DNA of 64,000 nt from Variovorax paradoxus (GCF_018614915.1 NZ_JAGGNU010000017.1:124001-188000), one strand, 5' to 3'. Positions 8,898-20,256 are shown, numbered from the stretch's first letter. A program made the numbers and translations. Notes: generated from the letters alone by a model not told the origin.

Positions 8898-8901
<4 letters not shown>
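8095..8901 (+). CDS. amrB: AmrB, Memo-family dioxygenase-like protein
   Basis: 268 residues, the usual Memo length. The segments VAGIFYPDD, VPHAGHVYSG, LLGPAHRF, EHSLEVQLPF and VVVSSDLSHYL are the conserved blocks of the family. The histidines in PHAGH and EHS correspond to the metal-site region of eukaryotic Memo and extradiol dioxygenases. AmrB is one member of the AmmeMemoRadiSam set (AMMECR1, Memo, radical SAM), whose biochemical role is unsettled. AGGAGG lies shortly before the ATG at 8095. The stop overlaps the start of amrS (ATGA), which implies translational coupling. No AMMECR1 gene (amrA) lies in the window. Confidence 0.9.
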
Positions 8902-9983
<1,082 letters not shown>

Positions 9984-9994
9984 AGGAGAAACCG

Positions 9995-10471
9995 ATGAGC
10001 CTGAATCTCACTTCAACCGCCTTCGCGCCGAACGGCGCGATACCGCCGATCCATACCTGCGAAGGCAAGGACGTGTCGCCACCGCTCGCGTGGAGCGGCG
10101 CGCCTGCGACGACCAGGAGCTTCGTGCTCATCGTCGACGACCCGGATGCGCCCGATCCGGCGGCGCCCAAGATGACATGGGTGCACTGGGTGCTCTACAA
10201 CATCGGGGCGGAGGCAGGCGGGCTTCCCGAAGCGGTTCAGCCGAGCGCCTTGCCGGCGGGCACGTGCGAGGGTGTCAACGACTGGAGCCGCACAGGCTAT
10301 GGCGGACCGTGCCCGCCCATCGGCCGTCACCGATATTTCCACAAGCTCTACGCGCTCGACACCGTGCTGCCGGAGCTCGAGCGGCCGGACAAGGCCGCAC
10401 TCGAGAAGGCGATGGAAGGCCACGTTCTCGCACAGGCCGTGCTCGTGGGCACGTACGAGAAACGTCGATAG
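9995..10471 (+). CDS. YbhB/YbcL family (PEBP-like) protein
   Basis: 158 residues with the bacterial PEBP blocks. These are FAPNGAIPPIHTCEGKDVSP, the DDPDAPDP strand and HWVLYNI (the anion-binding pocket), then YGGPCPPIGRHRY and the Leu-rich end. Function in bacteria is unknown; a small-molecule or phosphate-binding pocket is conserved. GAGGAG lies upstream of the ATG. It is 11 bases after amrS and so probably in the same transcript. Whether it works with AmrB/AmrS is not known. It ends nine bases before the stop of a convergent gene. Confidence 0.9.
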   Translation: MSLNLTSTAFAPNGAIPPIHTCEGKDVSPPLAWSGAPATTRSFVLIVDDPDAPDPAAPKMTWVHWVLYNIGAEAGGLPEAVQPSALPAGTCEGVNDWSRTGYGGPCPPIGRHRYFHKLYALDTVLPELERPDKAALEKAMEGHVLAQAVLVGTYEKRR

Positions 10472-10480
10472 GTGCGGCTT

Positions 10481-10813
10481 CTACTTGCCGCGCGGCACGG
10501 GTCGGGCTTCCACGTCCGTCACGCGGCCCGGATCGCGCAGGCGCACCGGGCTGTCCGCAGATTGGCCTCGGGCCCGAGCACCGGCCACGTCGGCGGCCGT
10601 GGGCTCGGCCGGACGGGCGGCGGCGCGGAACCGATCGAAGCCGTGGCGCGGGTCGAAGCGCATGACCCAGGGCCTGACTGGCTGCCCCGTGAGGCGCGCC
10701 CATCCGTAGCGCAGGCCCCAAGCCGCTGCCAGCAGCAGCACCGCGACGGCGAGGCTGGCCGCAAACACGAGGCCGACCAGGAAAAGAACGAGGCGCAAAA
10801 GGAAGTTGAGCAT
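10481..10813 (-). CDS. Small membrane protein downstream of clpB
   Basis: 110 residues and not recognised. Residues 1-40 form one long or two short hydrophobic segments (LLRLVLFLVGLVFAASLAVA, then LLLAAAWGLRYG). An Arg/Ala-rich, charged, probably disordered tail of about 65 residues follows. It starts five bases after the clpB stop, with no terminator between, so it is probably expressed with the chaperone under heat shock. Alternatively it could be a weakly conserved lineage-specific ORF. The third-position GC pattern is coding-like. Confidence 0.65.
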   Translation of the reverse strand: MLNFLLRLVLFLVGLVFAASLAVAVLLLAAAWGLRYGWARLTGQPVRPWVMRFDPRHGFDRFRAAARPAEPTAADVAGARARGQSADSPVRLRDPGRVTDVEARPVPRGK

Positions 10814-10818
10814 CGAAC

Positions 10819-13440
<2,622 letters not shown>

Positions 13441-13461
13441 GAATGACTCCGATTCCCCGGC

Positions 13462-13490
13462 ATCTAGGGGTGGATGGCACGGAATTCAAG
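13462..13490 (-). promoter_or_regulatory. Sigma-32 heat-shock promoter of clpB
   Basis: On the minus strand the sequence reads CTTGAA (13490-13485), 14 bases, then CCCCTAGAT (13470-13462). The consensus for RpoH-dependent promoters is CTTGAA, 13-14 bases, CCCCATNT. The -10 element ends about 21 bases before the clpB ATG, which gives a short leader. The match, spacing and the identity of the downstream gene agree. Confidence 0.8.
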
Positions 13491-13505
13491 CGGAAAACAT
13501 TGACC

Positions 13506-14408
13506 CTACATCGAAACAACCAGCGAGGAAAAGAAGTCCATGATCTCGCGTCCCAGCCCCTCTTCCCCGCTGTTGAAGTGGGCCATGATGGACATGTGGT
13601 TATGGCCCCGCATCTGCAGAAAACGCGGTGCGCGCCGGCGTTTCTCGGCCAGGCGGTGGGCGAATTCGAGCCCGTAGACGTCGAGCAAGGGGTTCTCGAA
13701 CTCGGCGATCGCGATGAAGACAGGCATGTCGACGAGGCCCGCAAGGCGCATCGGCGAGCGCGCTGCATGGAGCGAAACGTCGTCGCCGAAGTAGGCTCGG
13801 ACGCCCGGCGCATTGGGATTCTCGGGCGACTGGTCGGCCTCGAGCCGCGCCGACACCAGCACGATGCCTTGCGCGTAGCATCCGCCCGGCTGCAGGTCGG
13901 GGTCGAAGGCGTAGCTCGCCACATGCGTTCCGCCAGCCGAATGGCCGATCAGCAACATGCGGGCCGGATCCCCGCCGTACCCCGCCACCTGCGCATGCAG
14001 CCACGCCATGGCCTGGGCCACGTCGCGGGCGCCGCCGGGGTAAGGCGTCTCGGGCGCGAGCCGGTACTCGACGTTGATGCCGATGCAGCCTTGCCGCGCG
14101 AACCAGTACAACACGTTGTCGTAGAGCTCGGTGCTGGTGCGCTTGTCGCCGCGTACGAAGGCGCCGCCATGGACGAAGACGACGACGGGTGCGCGCTCTG
14201 CGCCTTCCGGGTGAAAGATGTCGAGCACCTGGCGCGCATGCGCACCGTAGGCCACGTTGCGCGAAACCGCCACGCCCTCCTTGGGCGCCCGCGCGAGCAG
14301 GAGCGCATAGGCATCCTTGACGCACTGGCTGTGGCCCGGCAGATCGAGCGCCCAGCGCGGCCCGATCTCGGCCATCAGGGCGCGCAGCGCGGCAGGACCT
14401 TCGATCAT
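13506..14408 (-). CDS. Alpha/beta hydrolase, HSL/kynurenine formamidase-like
   Basis: 300 residues. It has the oxyanion motif HGGAFVRGD near residue 92, the nucleophile elbow GHSAGG near residue 165, and a C-terminal RGHNHMS histidine segment, so the Ser-Asp/Glu-His triad looks complete. The fold is that of small carboxylesterases and arylformamidases. It is the last gene of a three-gene minus-strand run (diiron protein, Bug receptor, hydrolase), starting four bases after the Bug stop. That suggests it cleaves an ester or amide of the compound sensed or imported. The substrate is not known. Confidence 0.82.
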   Translation of the reverse strand: MIEGPAALRALMAEIGPRWALDLPGHSQCVKDAYALLLARAPKEGVAVSRNVAYGAHARQVLDIFHPEGAERAPVVVFVHGGAFVRGDKRTSTELYDNVLYWFARQGCIGINVEYRLAPETPYPGGARDVAQAMAWLHAQVAGYGGDPARMLLIGHSAGGTHVASYAFDPDLQPGGCYAQGIVLVSARLEADQSPENPNAPGVRAYFGDDVSLHAARSPMRLAGLVDMPVFIAIAEFENPLLDVYGLEFAHRLAEKRRRAPRFLQMRGHNHMSIMAHFNSGEEGLGREIMDFFSSLVVSM

Positions 14409-14412
14409 TCCC

Positions 14413-15393
14413 TCACTGCGCGAGCCCCGCGTTCTTGACGACCGCCGCCCACTTCCCCACTTCGCCATGAGCGAAGCTGGAAAAGGCATCCGCGCCGGCC
14501 TGCTCGGGTTCCGCACCGAGTTCCTGCAGGCGCTTCTGCATGTCGTGCATCCTGAGCACGGCCGTGATCTCGGCATTGAGATGATCGCGCACCGGCTTGG
14601 CCAGGCCAGCCGGCGCGAACACGCCGAACCAGGCCGCGACCTCGTAGCCCGCGAGCCCGCTCTCGATGACGGTCGGCACCTCGGGCAGCAAGGCGCTGCG
14701 CGTCCTGCCGGTCACGGCCAGTGCCTTGAGCCTGCCGGACTGCACATAAGGCGCGGCCGTGGCCTGCAGATCGAACATCAGCGGCACATGGCCTGCCACC
14801 ACGTCGTTGAGCGCGGGTGCGCTGCCCTTGTAGGGCACATGCAGCAGCTTGATCCCCGCGGCCGAGGCCAGCAGTTCGCCGGCCAGGTGGTTGGAGGTGC
14901 CGAGCCCGGCCGATGCGTAGCTCAGCTCGCCAGGCCTGGCCTTGGCCTGCGCGACGACATCGGCCACGCTCCTGGCAGCGAAGGACGGATGCGCCACGAG
15001 CACGAAGGGAATGGAGGCCAGCGGCGCGACCGGCGTGAAGTCCTTCAGCGGGTCGTAGCCGACCTTGTTCATGGCCGGGTTGATGGCCTGCGAGCTGACG
15101 GTGCCCATGAGGAGCGTGTAGCCATCGGCCGGCGCACCAGCAACGAACTTGGCACCGATCGCCGTGCCGGCACCGGCGCGGTTGTCGACCACCACTGGCT
15201 GGCCGAGGCGCTCGGCCAGCTTCTGCCCCACGGTGCGCGCCAGGATGTCGGCCGAGCCGCCGGCCGGGTATGGCACCACCAACGTGACCGGTCGGCTGGG
15301 ATAGGCCGCTTGCGCATGCAGCGGCGGCGCGAGCACGACGGCGCCGGCGGCCACCAGCAGGCAGTCGCCAAGGATCTTCAACAGCCGGTTCAT
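14413..15393 (-). CDS. Bug-type tripartite tricarboxylate receptor
   Basis: 326 residues with an N-terminal Sec signal (LLVAAGAVVLAPPLHAQA, cleavage near residue 25). The mature part shows Bug-family hallmarks: VTLVVPYPAGGSADILAR, VVVDNRAGAGTAIGA, HVPYKGSAPAL and LPEVPTVIESG. Bug proteins are periplasmic binding proteins with two Venus-flytrap lobes, usually binding small carboxylates. No TctA/TctB membrane genes lie nearby, so it is one of the orphan receptors that are abundant in Comamonadaceae. It sits between a diiron protein gene (13 bases upstream) and a hydrolase gene. An AAGGAC ribosome site precedes the ATG. Confidence 0.92.
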   Translation of the reverse strand: MNRLLKILGDCLLVAAGAVVLAPPLHAQAAYPSRPVTLVVPYPAGGSADILARTVGQKLAERLGQPVVVDNRAGAGTAIGAKFVAGAPADGYTLLMGTVSSQAINPAMNKVGYDPLKDFTPVAPLASIPFVLVAHPSFAARSVADVVAQAKARPGELSYASAGLGTSNHLAGELLASAAGIKLLHVPYKGSAPALNDVVAGHVPLMFDLQATAAPYVQSGRLKALAVTGRTRSALLPEVPTVIESGLAGYEVAAWFGVFAPAGLAKPVRDHLNAEITAVLRMHDMQKRLQELGAEPEQAGADAFSSFAHGEVGKWAAVVKNAGLAQ

Positions 15394-15406
15394 GATCTCG
15401 TCCTTC

Positions 15407-16321
15407 TCAATGCATCGCCACCGCGGCCCGATCCACTTCAGGCACTTCCGGTATCTCGACGCCGTAGGGCGCGACGTCGGCCCGGATCTGCTCCAGCGCA
15501 CGCCGGATGATCGCGATCTCCTGATCGGGATGCGTGGCGCCCAGTCCGTGCTCGGCCGCCAGCGCCCGGTTGCGCCCTGCCCGCGTCCGCTCGTCGGTGG
15601 GCAGGTTGACCACCGCATAGACGCCGTTGAGCAGGCTGCCGCGCAGCTTCTTGGCCACCTTCTCGCCGAGCAGGCGACGGTCGTCCGCGGACAGCTCGGC
15701 AAAGAACCTGCGCATGATGATGCGACCGAACTGGATGTGCCGTGCCTCGTCGCGCAGGATCAGCTGGCAGGCGGTGCGGACCGATTTGAAGCGCGCGTTC
15801 TCGTAGCGCGCCTGCAGCAGTTCGCCCGAGAGCTGCTCGAACAGCGTGTTCACCGCCAGCCCCGCGAAGAAGGACATGGCCTTCTCGTCGCGCTCGTCGT
15901 GGAAGCGCGGAATCACCGCCTTGAAGTAGTCGGCGCGCGGCTCGTCCTGGTAGCCGGCCAGTCCGCGCGCCACGAGAAAGGAAGCCTCGTGGTGGCGCAG
16001 CTCCTCGGCGATGAAGTTGACGATGTGCTGCTTGATCTCGAAAGGCTGGTGCGCGAACACCGCTTCGCGCAAGCGCTCGGTACCGTAGGGAATGGCGCCG
16101 TGCTCCATCCAGGCACGCAGGCTCCACCATTCGGCGCCGGCTTCGCGCACCTCGGCGGAGAGCTCCGCGTCGCGGATGTCCGAGAAATCGATCCTGGCGG
16201 GATTCCATGCCAGTTCGCGCGATTGCTCGCACAGGCGCCACACCTCGGGATACTCGATCTCCGACTTGATGGGGTACGGGTTCGGAACTGGGGTGAGTTC
16301 TTCGAGAAGCGAAGCTTGCAT
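15407..16321 (-). CDS. Ferritin-like diiron protein, probable oxygenase
   Basis: 304 residues, mostly helical, without a signal peptide. Two carboxylate/histidine iron motifs are visible: IAEELRHHEASF near residue 135 and RDEARHIQFG near residue 215, with FEQLSGELL between them. The spacing fits a four-helix diiron core like AurF-type N-oxygenases or R2-like oxidases. The exact reaction cannot be named. It is the first gene of the operon that also encodes a Bug receptor and a hydrolase, and is divergent from a LysR regulator whose likely operator lies between them. A catabolic pathway for an aromatic or amine compound is a reasonable inference, not shown. Confidence 0.7.
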   Translation of the reverse strand: MQASLLEELTPVPNPYPIKSEIEYPEVWRLCEQSRELAWNPARIDFSDIRDAELSAEVREAGAEWWSLRAWMEHGAIPYGTERLREAVFAHQPFEIKQHIVNFIAEELRHHEASFLVARGLAGYQDEPRADYFKAVIPRFHDERDEKAMSFFAGLAVNTLFEQLSGELLQARYENARFKSVRTACQLILRDEARHIQFGRIIMRRFFAELSADDRRLLGEKVAKKLRGSLLNGVYAVVNLPTDERTRAGRNRALAAEHGLGATHPDQEIAIIRRALEQIRADVAPYGVEIPEVPEVDRAAVAMH

Positions 16322-16409
16322 CGTGGGGCTTTCCGAAAGGCGTTGAGGGCACTTGTCAGGCGCATGCTGCGGCAGCCCGCGTGTTTCGTCCAATACCGTT
16401 TGGATGGGC

Positions 16410-16434
16410 TGGTGATAGGCTGGAGCGATCACCA
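16410..16434. promoter_or_regulatory. LysR-type operator (T-N11-A palindrome)
   Basis: TGGTGAT, 11 bases, ATCACCA is a perfect 7-bp inverted repeat with the T-N11-A core recognised by LysR regulators. It lies 17 bases before the LysR start and about 90 bp before the divergent diiron gene. A second repeat, TCCAA-N6-TTGGA at 16389-16404, lies on the diiron-gene side. It could be the activation half-site. Confidence 0.7.
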
Positions 16435-16451
16435 ATCCCAGGACGCCGGCG

Positions 16452-17345
16452 ATGGACCTTCGTCAACTCAGGCAGTTCGTCGCGGTCGCGGAAGAGCGCA
16501 GCTTCCGGCACGCCGCGGAGCGCCTGCACGTGTCGCAGCCGCCTCTGAGCGTGGCCGTGCAGCGGCTCGAGGCCGAGGTGGGCGTGACCTTGCTGGACCG
16601 TACGCGCCACCACGTACGCCTGACCGTGGCCGGCGAGGCCTTCCTGCGCGAAGCGCGGCGCACGCTGGCGCACGCGCAGCTGTCGGTCGAGATCGCGCAA
16701 CGCGCCGCGGCCGGCAAGCTCGGCACGCTGCGCCTGTCCTTCGTGCCCAGCGCCGCGCTGGGGGTGGTGCCGAGGCTGCTGCGGGCTTTTCGCGCGGACT
16801 ATCCGGACGTCAAGCTCGTGCTGACCGGCGACACCACCTCGCAACAGCTGGCGTCGCTCCTGAGCGGCGCGACGGATGTCGGCATCGTCGTCCCTCCGCT
16901 GCACGATGCGGGCGACTTCCGCGTCGAGCCCTTTTGCGACCAGGAGCTGATGCTGGCGGTACCCGACACGCATCCGCTGGCGCAGCAGAAGCGCGTGCAG
17001 CTGCGCGACCTGGCCTCGGAGCCCTTCGTCGGCTTTCCGTTCAAGGAAGGGCCCGGTTTCGAGAGCGTGGTGATGGCGGCCTGTCAGGACTGCGGCTTCA
17101 TCCCCAACTTCGTGCAGGTCGCATCGCAGATGCAGACCATCCTCGCGCTGGTGGGGGGCGGCCTGGGCATCGCGCTGGTGCCGCATGCCATGCAGGCGAT
17201 GCAGACCGAGCACGTGGTCTACCTTCAGGTGCGGCGGCGCAACGCATCGGTCAAATACACGCTGGGATTGGCCTTTCGGCCGTCCAACGCCAACCCGGCG
17301 CTGGATGCCTTCATCGCGATGGCGCATCGGCTGCGACGACGGTGA
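16452..17345 (+). CDS. LysR-family transcriptional regulator
   Basis: 297 residues. The winged HTH covers residues 1-60 (FVAVAEERSFRHAAERLHVS, then QPPLSVAVQRLE). The effector-binding domain (about 90-290) shows the two-lobed pattern with ALVGGGLGIALVPHAM near the end, as in CatR/BenM-like regulators. It is divergent from the diiron/Bug/hydrolase operon with a clear T-N11-A palindrome between, so it most likely controls that operon and itself. A Bug receptor gene follows on the same strand 97 bases later and may belong to the same regulon. The inducer is unknown. Confidence 0.92.
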   Translation: MDLRQLRQFVAVAEERSFRHAAERLHVSQPPLSVAVQRLEAEVGVTLLDRTRHHVRLTVAGEAFLREARRTLAHAQLSVEIAQRAAAGKLGTLRLSFVPSAALGVVPRLLRAFRADYPDVKLVLTGDTTSQQLASLLSGATDVGIVVPPLHDAGDFRVEPFCDQELMLAVPDTHPLAQQKRVQLRDLASEPFVGFPFKEGPGFESVVMAACQDCGFIPNFVQVASQMQTILALVGGGLGIALVPHAMQAMQTEHVVYLQVRRRNASVKYTLGLAFRPSNANPALDAFIAMAHRLRRR

Positions 17346-17442
17346 AAGCGCGCCGCGCTCGTTCAGAATAGCTTTCTCTCGAATTCGGGCACGCGTGTTG
17401 CTCGTCCGTTCATTCTTTTTGTTCAATCGTCTGGAGTCGCTC

Positions 17443-18441
17443 ATGTTCTGTTCAAGGTGGATTGCCGCAAGTGCGTCGCGCCGGGTTTTCGCGCTCGGGC
17501 TGCTGGCCGCAGCGGCCGGGTTCTCGGCCTTCGCACAGGCGCAGCAAGGTGCGCCGATCAAGCTCCTGGTCGGTTTTCCGGCCGGCGCAGGCAGCGACGC
17601 GATCGCCCGCACGCTGGGCGAAAAACTCAAGGACCAGCTGGGCGCACCGGTGGTGGTCGAGAACCGCGCAGGTGCCGGTGGCCAGATCGCCGCGCAGGCG
17701 CTGAAGGCGGCCGCGCCGGACGGCCATACGCTTTTCCTCTCGCACGACCACACCATCTCGATCCTGCCGCAGGTGGTGAAGAACGCGGGCTTCAACCCGG
17801 CCAACGATTTCGTGCCGGTGGCCGGCTTCGCGACCTTCGCCAACGTGCTCGCCGTCTCGGGCGGCACCCCGGCGAAGAACCTCGACGAGTACGTCAAATG
17901 GGTGCGGACGCAGCGCGGCGGCAAGGACACCATCGGCGTCCCGGCGCCGGCATCGATCCCCGAGTTCCTGGTGAAGATGATCGGCGCCAAGTACAAGATC
18001 GACGTGCAGTCGGCGCCCTACCGCGGCAGCGCGCCGATGACGGCCGACATGCTGGGCAACCAGATCAGCGCCGGCATCGCCTCGGTGCCGGACTTCATCG
18101 AGAACCACCGGGCGGGCAAGGTGCGCATCGTCGCCACCATCGGCAACAAGCGCCAGGCGCTGTTGCCGCAGGTGCCGACCTTCACCGAACTCGGCTTCGC
18201 CAACCTGGAAGACCTGCCCTACTACGGCGTGTTCGCGCCCGTCGGTACGCCGCAGCCGGTGATCGATCGCTTCGGCGATGCGCTGACCAAGGTGCTGGCC
18301 ATGCCCGACGTCAAGCAGAAGCTCACGACGATGGGCCTGACCGTCGCCTACGAGCCGCAAGGACAGTTCGCAGGGCGCGTGCGCAGCTATACCCAAACGT
18401 GGGAAGGCATCATCAAGGCCAGCGGCTTCACGCCGCAATGA
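17443..18441 (+). CDS. Bug-type tripartite tricarboxylate receptor
   Basis: 332 residues with a signal peptide ending near AFAQAQQ (residue 33). Mature blocks are IKLLVGFPAGAGSDAIAR, VVVENRAGAGGQIAA, APYRGSAPMTADML and LPQVPTFTELG, all typical of Bug solute receptors. It diverges clearly from the other Bug protein in this window, so this is not a recent tandem copy. There is no transporter gene beside it. GGAG precedes the ATG by seven bases. It lies downstream of the LysR gene and probably reports or imports a carboxylate linked to that cassette. Confidence 0.92.
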   Translation: MFCSRWIAASASRRVFALGLLAAAAGFSAFAQAQQGAPIKLLVGFPAGAGSDAIARTLGEKLKDQLGAPVVVENRAGAGGQIAAQALKAAAPDGHTLFLSHDHTISILPQVVKNAGFNPANDFVPVAGFATFANVLAVSGGTPAKNLDEYVKWVRTQRGGKDTIGVPAPASIPEFLVKMIGAKYKIDVQSAPYRGSAPMTADMLGNQISAGIASVPDFIENHRAGKVRIVATIGNKRQALLPQVPTFTELGFANLEDLPYYGVFAPVGTPQPVIDRFGDALTKVLAMPDVKQKLTTMGLTVAYEPQGQFAGRVRSYTQTWEGIIKASGFTPQ

Positions 18442-18450
18442 GCTGCTGAT

Positions 18451-18927
18451 TCAGGCGTTGCTGGCGCTGATGCCCCAGCGCGCCAGCGCCGCGTCGTCGT
18501 CGACGCGCGCATCGACCCAGCGCGCGCCCTCGGGCGTCTCTTCCTTCTTCCAGAACGGTGCCTGCGTCTTGAGATAGTCCATCAGGAATTCGCAGGCCTG
18601 GAAGCTCTGGCCGCGGTGGGCCGAGATCACCGCCACCATCATGATCTGGTCGAGCGGCTGCAAGAGGCCCACGCGATGGATCACGCGCGCGCCCAGGATG
18701 TCGAAGCGGCGATGGGCCTCGTCGATCATGACTTCGATCGACTTCTCGGTCATGCCGGGGTAGTGCTCGAGCTCCATCGAAGTGACCGCATCCCCGTCGT
18801 TGCGGTCGCGCACGGTGCCGATGAAACTGCAGACCGCACCCACCCGCTTGTCGCCGCCGCGCAACGCGGCGATCTCGTGCGCGAGGTCGAAATCGCCTGT
18901 CTGAATGAAAACGCGTGGGCTGCCCAT
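18451..18927 (-). CDS. moaE: Molybdopterin synthase catalytic subunit MoaE
   Basis: 158 residues. Conserved blocks are GAVCSFIGTVRDRNDGD, the ELEHYPGMTEKSI segment, the RVGLLQP loop, VAVISAHRGQSFQACEF and the active-site APFWKKEE with the paired lysines. MoaE transfers two sulfurs from the thiocarboxylated MoaD tail to precursor Z to make molybdopterin. Its partner gene moaD is about 1.1 kb away on the same strand, separated by a DapA-family gene on the opposite strand. In related bacteria the two are adjacent. The ATG at 18927 gives the expected N-terminus. Confidence 0.95.
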   Translation of the reverse strand: MGSPRVFIQTGDFDLAHEIAALRGGDKRVGAVCSFIGTVRDRNDGDAVTSMELEHYPGMTEKSIEVMIDEAHRRFDILGARVIHRVGLLQPLDQIMMVAVISAHRGQSFQACEFLMDYLKTQAPFWKKEETPEGARWVDARVDDDAALARWGISASNA

Positions 18928-18960
18928 GGCGAGATTGTGGCACCGCGCTAGACTGCGGCG

Positions 18961-18999
18961 ATGCCTTCCAGCAAAGCCAAAAAACCCAAGCTCGTCTGA
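18961..18999 (+). CDS. Candidate Lys-rich leader peptide
   Basis: A 12-codon frame encodes MPSSKAKKPKLV, with four lysine codons (5, 7, 8 and 10) in six positions. It lies 126 bases upstream of a DapA-family gene, and its stop falls just before a chain of hairpins (18988-19062). A weak -10 element (TAGACT, 18949-18954) would place the transcript start near the ATG itself, so it may be leaderless; no Shine-Dalgarno is visible. The interpretation as a regulatory leader peptide is inference from position and composition. A chance ORF is possible. Confidence 0.35.
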   Translation: MPSSKAKKPKLV

Positions 19000-19062
19000 C
19001 CGGAGCTTCGGTTCCGTCGTCGGATGAGCGACGGAACTGCAAGGCTTTTGCTGAAGCTTTTT
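18988..19062 (+). promoter_or_regulatory. Candidate transcription attenuator before DapA-family gene
   Basis: Three hairpins follow the leader frame. The first is AAGCTC (18988-18993) with GAGCTT (19003-19008). The second is GTTCCGTCG (19011-19019) with CGACGGAAC (19029-19037). The third is AAGGCTT (19041-19047) with AAGCTTT (19054-19060), ending in five Ts, and looks like a terminator. The 3' arm of the first hairpin (GAGCTTC, 19003-19009) can instead pair with GAAGCTT (19053-19059), which would break the third hairpin. This mutually exclusive pairing is the arrangement of classical attenuators. Pairings are read from the sequence; function is inferred. Confidence 0.4.
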
Positions 19063-19124
19063 CCTGTGTGCGCGCGCATCCGGCGGTGGTTCTTCCATCG
19101 GTCGATTCCTGCAAGGACATCCGC

Positions 19125-20018
19125 GTGCATTCCTCTACTCCCACCCCTGATTTTTCGGGCCTCTGGATCCCGCTCGTGACGCCGTTTCGCAAGGACGGTG
19201 CGATCGACCACGACGCGCTCGCTGCGCTGGTCGCGCGCCTGGCCTCGACGGGCATCGCCGGCTTCGTGGTCTGCGGCTCGACCGGCGAAGCCGCGGCACT
19301 CGACGGCGACGAGCAGTTGGCCGTGCTCGCCACGGTCGCGAAGGCCGCGCCCGCGCTGCCGCGCATCATGGGCGTCTCGGGCTACCACCTCGGCAAGACT
19401 CTTGCCTGGGTACGCCAGCTACACGACTGGGGGCTGGCCGGCCTGCTGGTACCGGCGCCTAGCTACATCCGGCCCTCGCAGGCGGGCCTCGCCGCCTGGT
19501 TCGAGGCGATTGCCGAGGCGAGCGCCGTGCCGCTGCTCGTCTATGACATTCCCTACCGCACCGGCGCCACGATTGCACGCGAGACGCTGCTTTCGCTGGC
19601 CGCCCATCCGCGCATCCGCGGCATCAAGGACTGCGGCGGCGACATGGCCAAGACGCGGGCGCTGGTCGCCGACGGCCGGCTGCAGGTGCTGGCCGGCGAA
19701 GACGCGCAGCTCTTCGGCACACTGGCCGAAGGCGGGGTGGGCGCCATCGCGGCCAGCGCGCACCTGCAGACCGCGACCTTCGTGCAAATCGTGCAACTGC
19801 TGCGCGAAGGGCGGCTGGCCGAGGCGCGCACGCTGTGGCAACCCTTGCTGCCCTTGATCGAGGCGCTGTTCGCCGAGCCGAACCCCGGGCCGCTGAAGGC
19901 CGTGCTCGCAAACGAGGGTTGGATGCAGGATGCGCTGCGCGCCCCGATGACGCGGACGGAAAGCGGACCCTTGCGCGAGCGCCTGTTCCGCACCCAGGCG
20001 GCGCTCAGCCGCCCGTGA
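19125..20018 (+). CDS. DapA-family lyase (dihydrodipicolinate synthase-like)
   Basis: 297 residues, starting with GTG preceded by AAGGA. The TIM-barrel lyase signatures are present: CGSTGE (51-55), Tyr140 and Arg145 in VYDIPYRTG, and the Schiff-base Lys168 in RGIKDCGGD. These match the catalytic Thr-Tyr-Arg-Lys set of dihydrodipicolinate synthase, which condenses pyruvate with aspartate semialdehyde in lysine synthesis. The family also includes aldolases for other 2-keto acids, so the substrate is not certain. It lies on the plus strand between moaE and moaD, genes that are adjacent in relatives, and its 3' end overlaps moaD by 14 bases. A possible lysine attenuator precedes it. Confidence 0.85.
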   Translation: MHSSTPTPDFSGLWIPLVTPFRKDGAIDHDALAALVARLASTGIAGFVVCGSTGEAAALDGDEQLAVLATVAKAAPALPRIMGVSGYHLGKTLAWVRQLHDWGLAGLLVPAPSYIRPSQAGLAAWFEAIAEASAVPLLVYDIPYRTGATIARETLLSLAAHPRIRGIKDCGGDMAKTRALVADGRLQVLAGEDAQLFGTLAEGGVGAIAASAHLQTATFVQIVQLLREGRLAEARTLWQPLLPLIEALFAEPNPGPLKAVLANEGWMQDALRAPMTRTESGPLRERLFRTQAALSRP

Positions 20019-20256
20019 CCGGCGGGAAGAAGGCCACTTCCTGGCCTTCGCGCAGCGTCGCGTTCTCGGCGCTCATGACCTGGTCGAGCGCCATGCGCAC
20101 GGCCTTGCCGCGGGCCAGCGCGCTCGCATGCGGCTCGCCGCGCGCGATCAGCTCGTCGCGCAGCGCGGCCAGATCCGGGGCGGCGGTCTCCAGCAGCTCG
20201 CTGCCGGTTCCCAATGCCTCGCGCACCGAGGCGAAGTAGCGCACCGTGACTTTCAT
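20005..20256 (-). CDS. moaD: Molybdopterin synthase sulfur carrier MoaD
   Basis: 83 residues with a beta-grasp pattern (KVTVRYFASVREALG at the start) and the obligatory C-terminal Gly-Gly (FFPPVTGG), which is adenylated and thiocarboxylated before sulfur transfer. It starts two bases after the moeA stop and is thus in one operon with it. Its last 14 bases overlap the end of the convergent DapA-family gene. Its enzymatic partner MoaE is encoded further downstream. Confidence 0.95.
   Translation of the reverse strand: MKVTVRYFASVREALGTGSELLETAAPDLAALRDELIARGEPHASALARGKAVRMALDQVMSAENATLREGQEVAFFPPVTGG

Noticed and set aside
18928..19124. Lysine (L-box) riboswitch before the DapA-family gene
   Set aside because: The interval is only about 165 usable bases and lacks the five-helix L-box core; the simple hairpins fit attenuation better.
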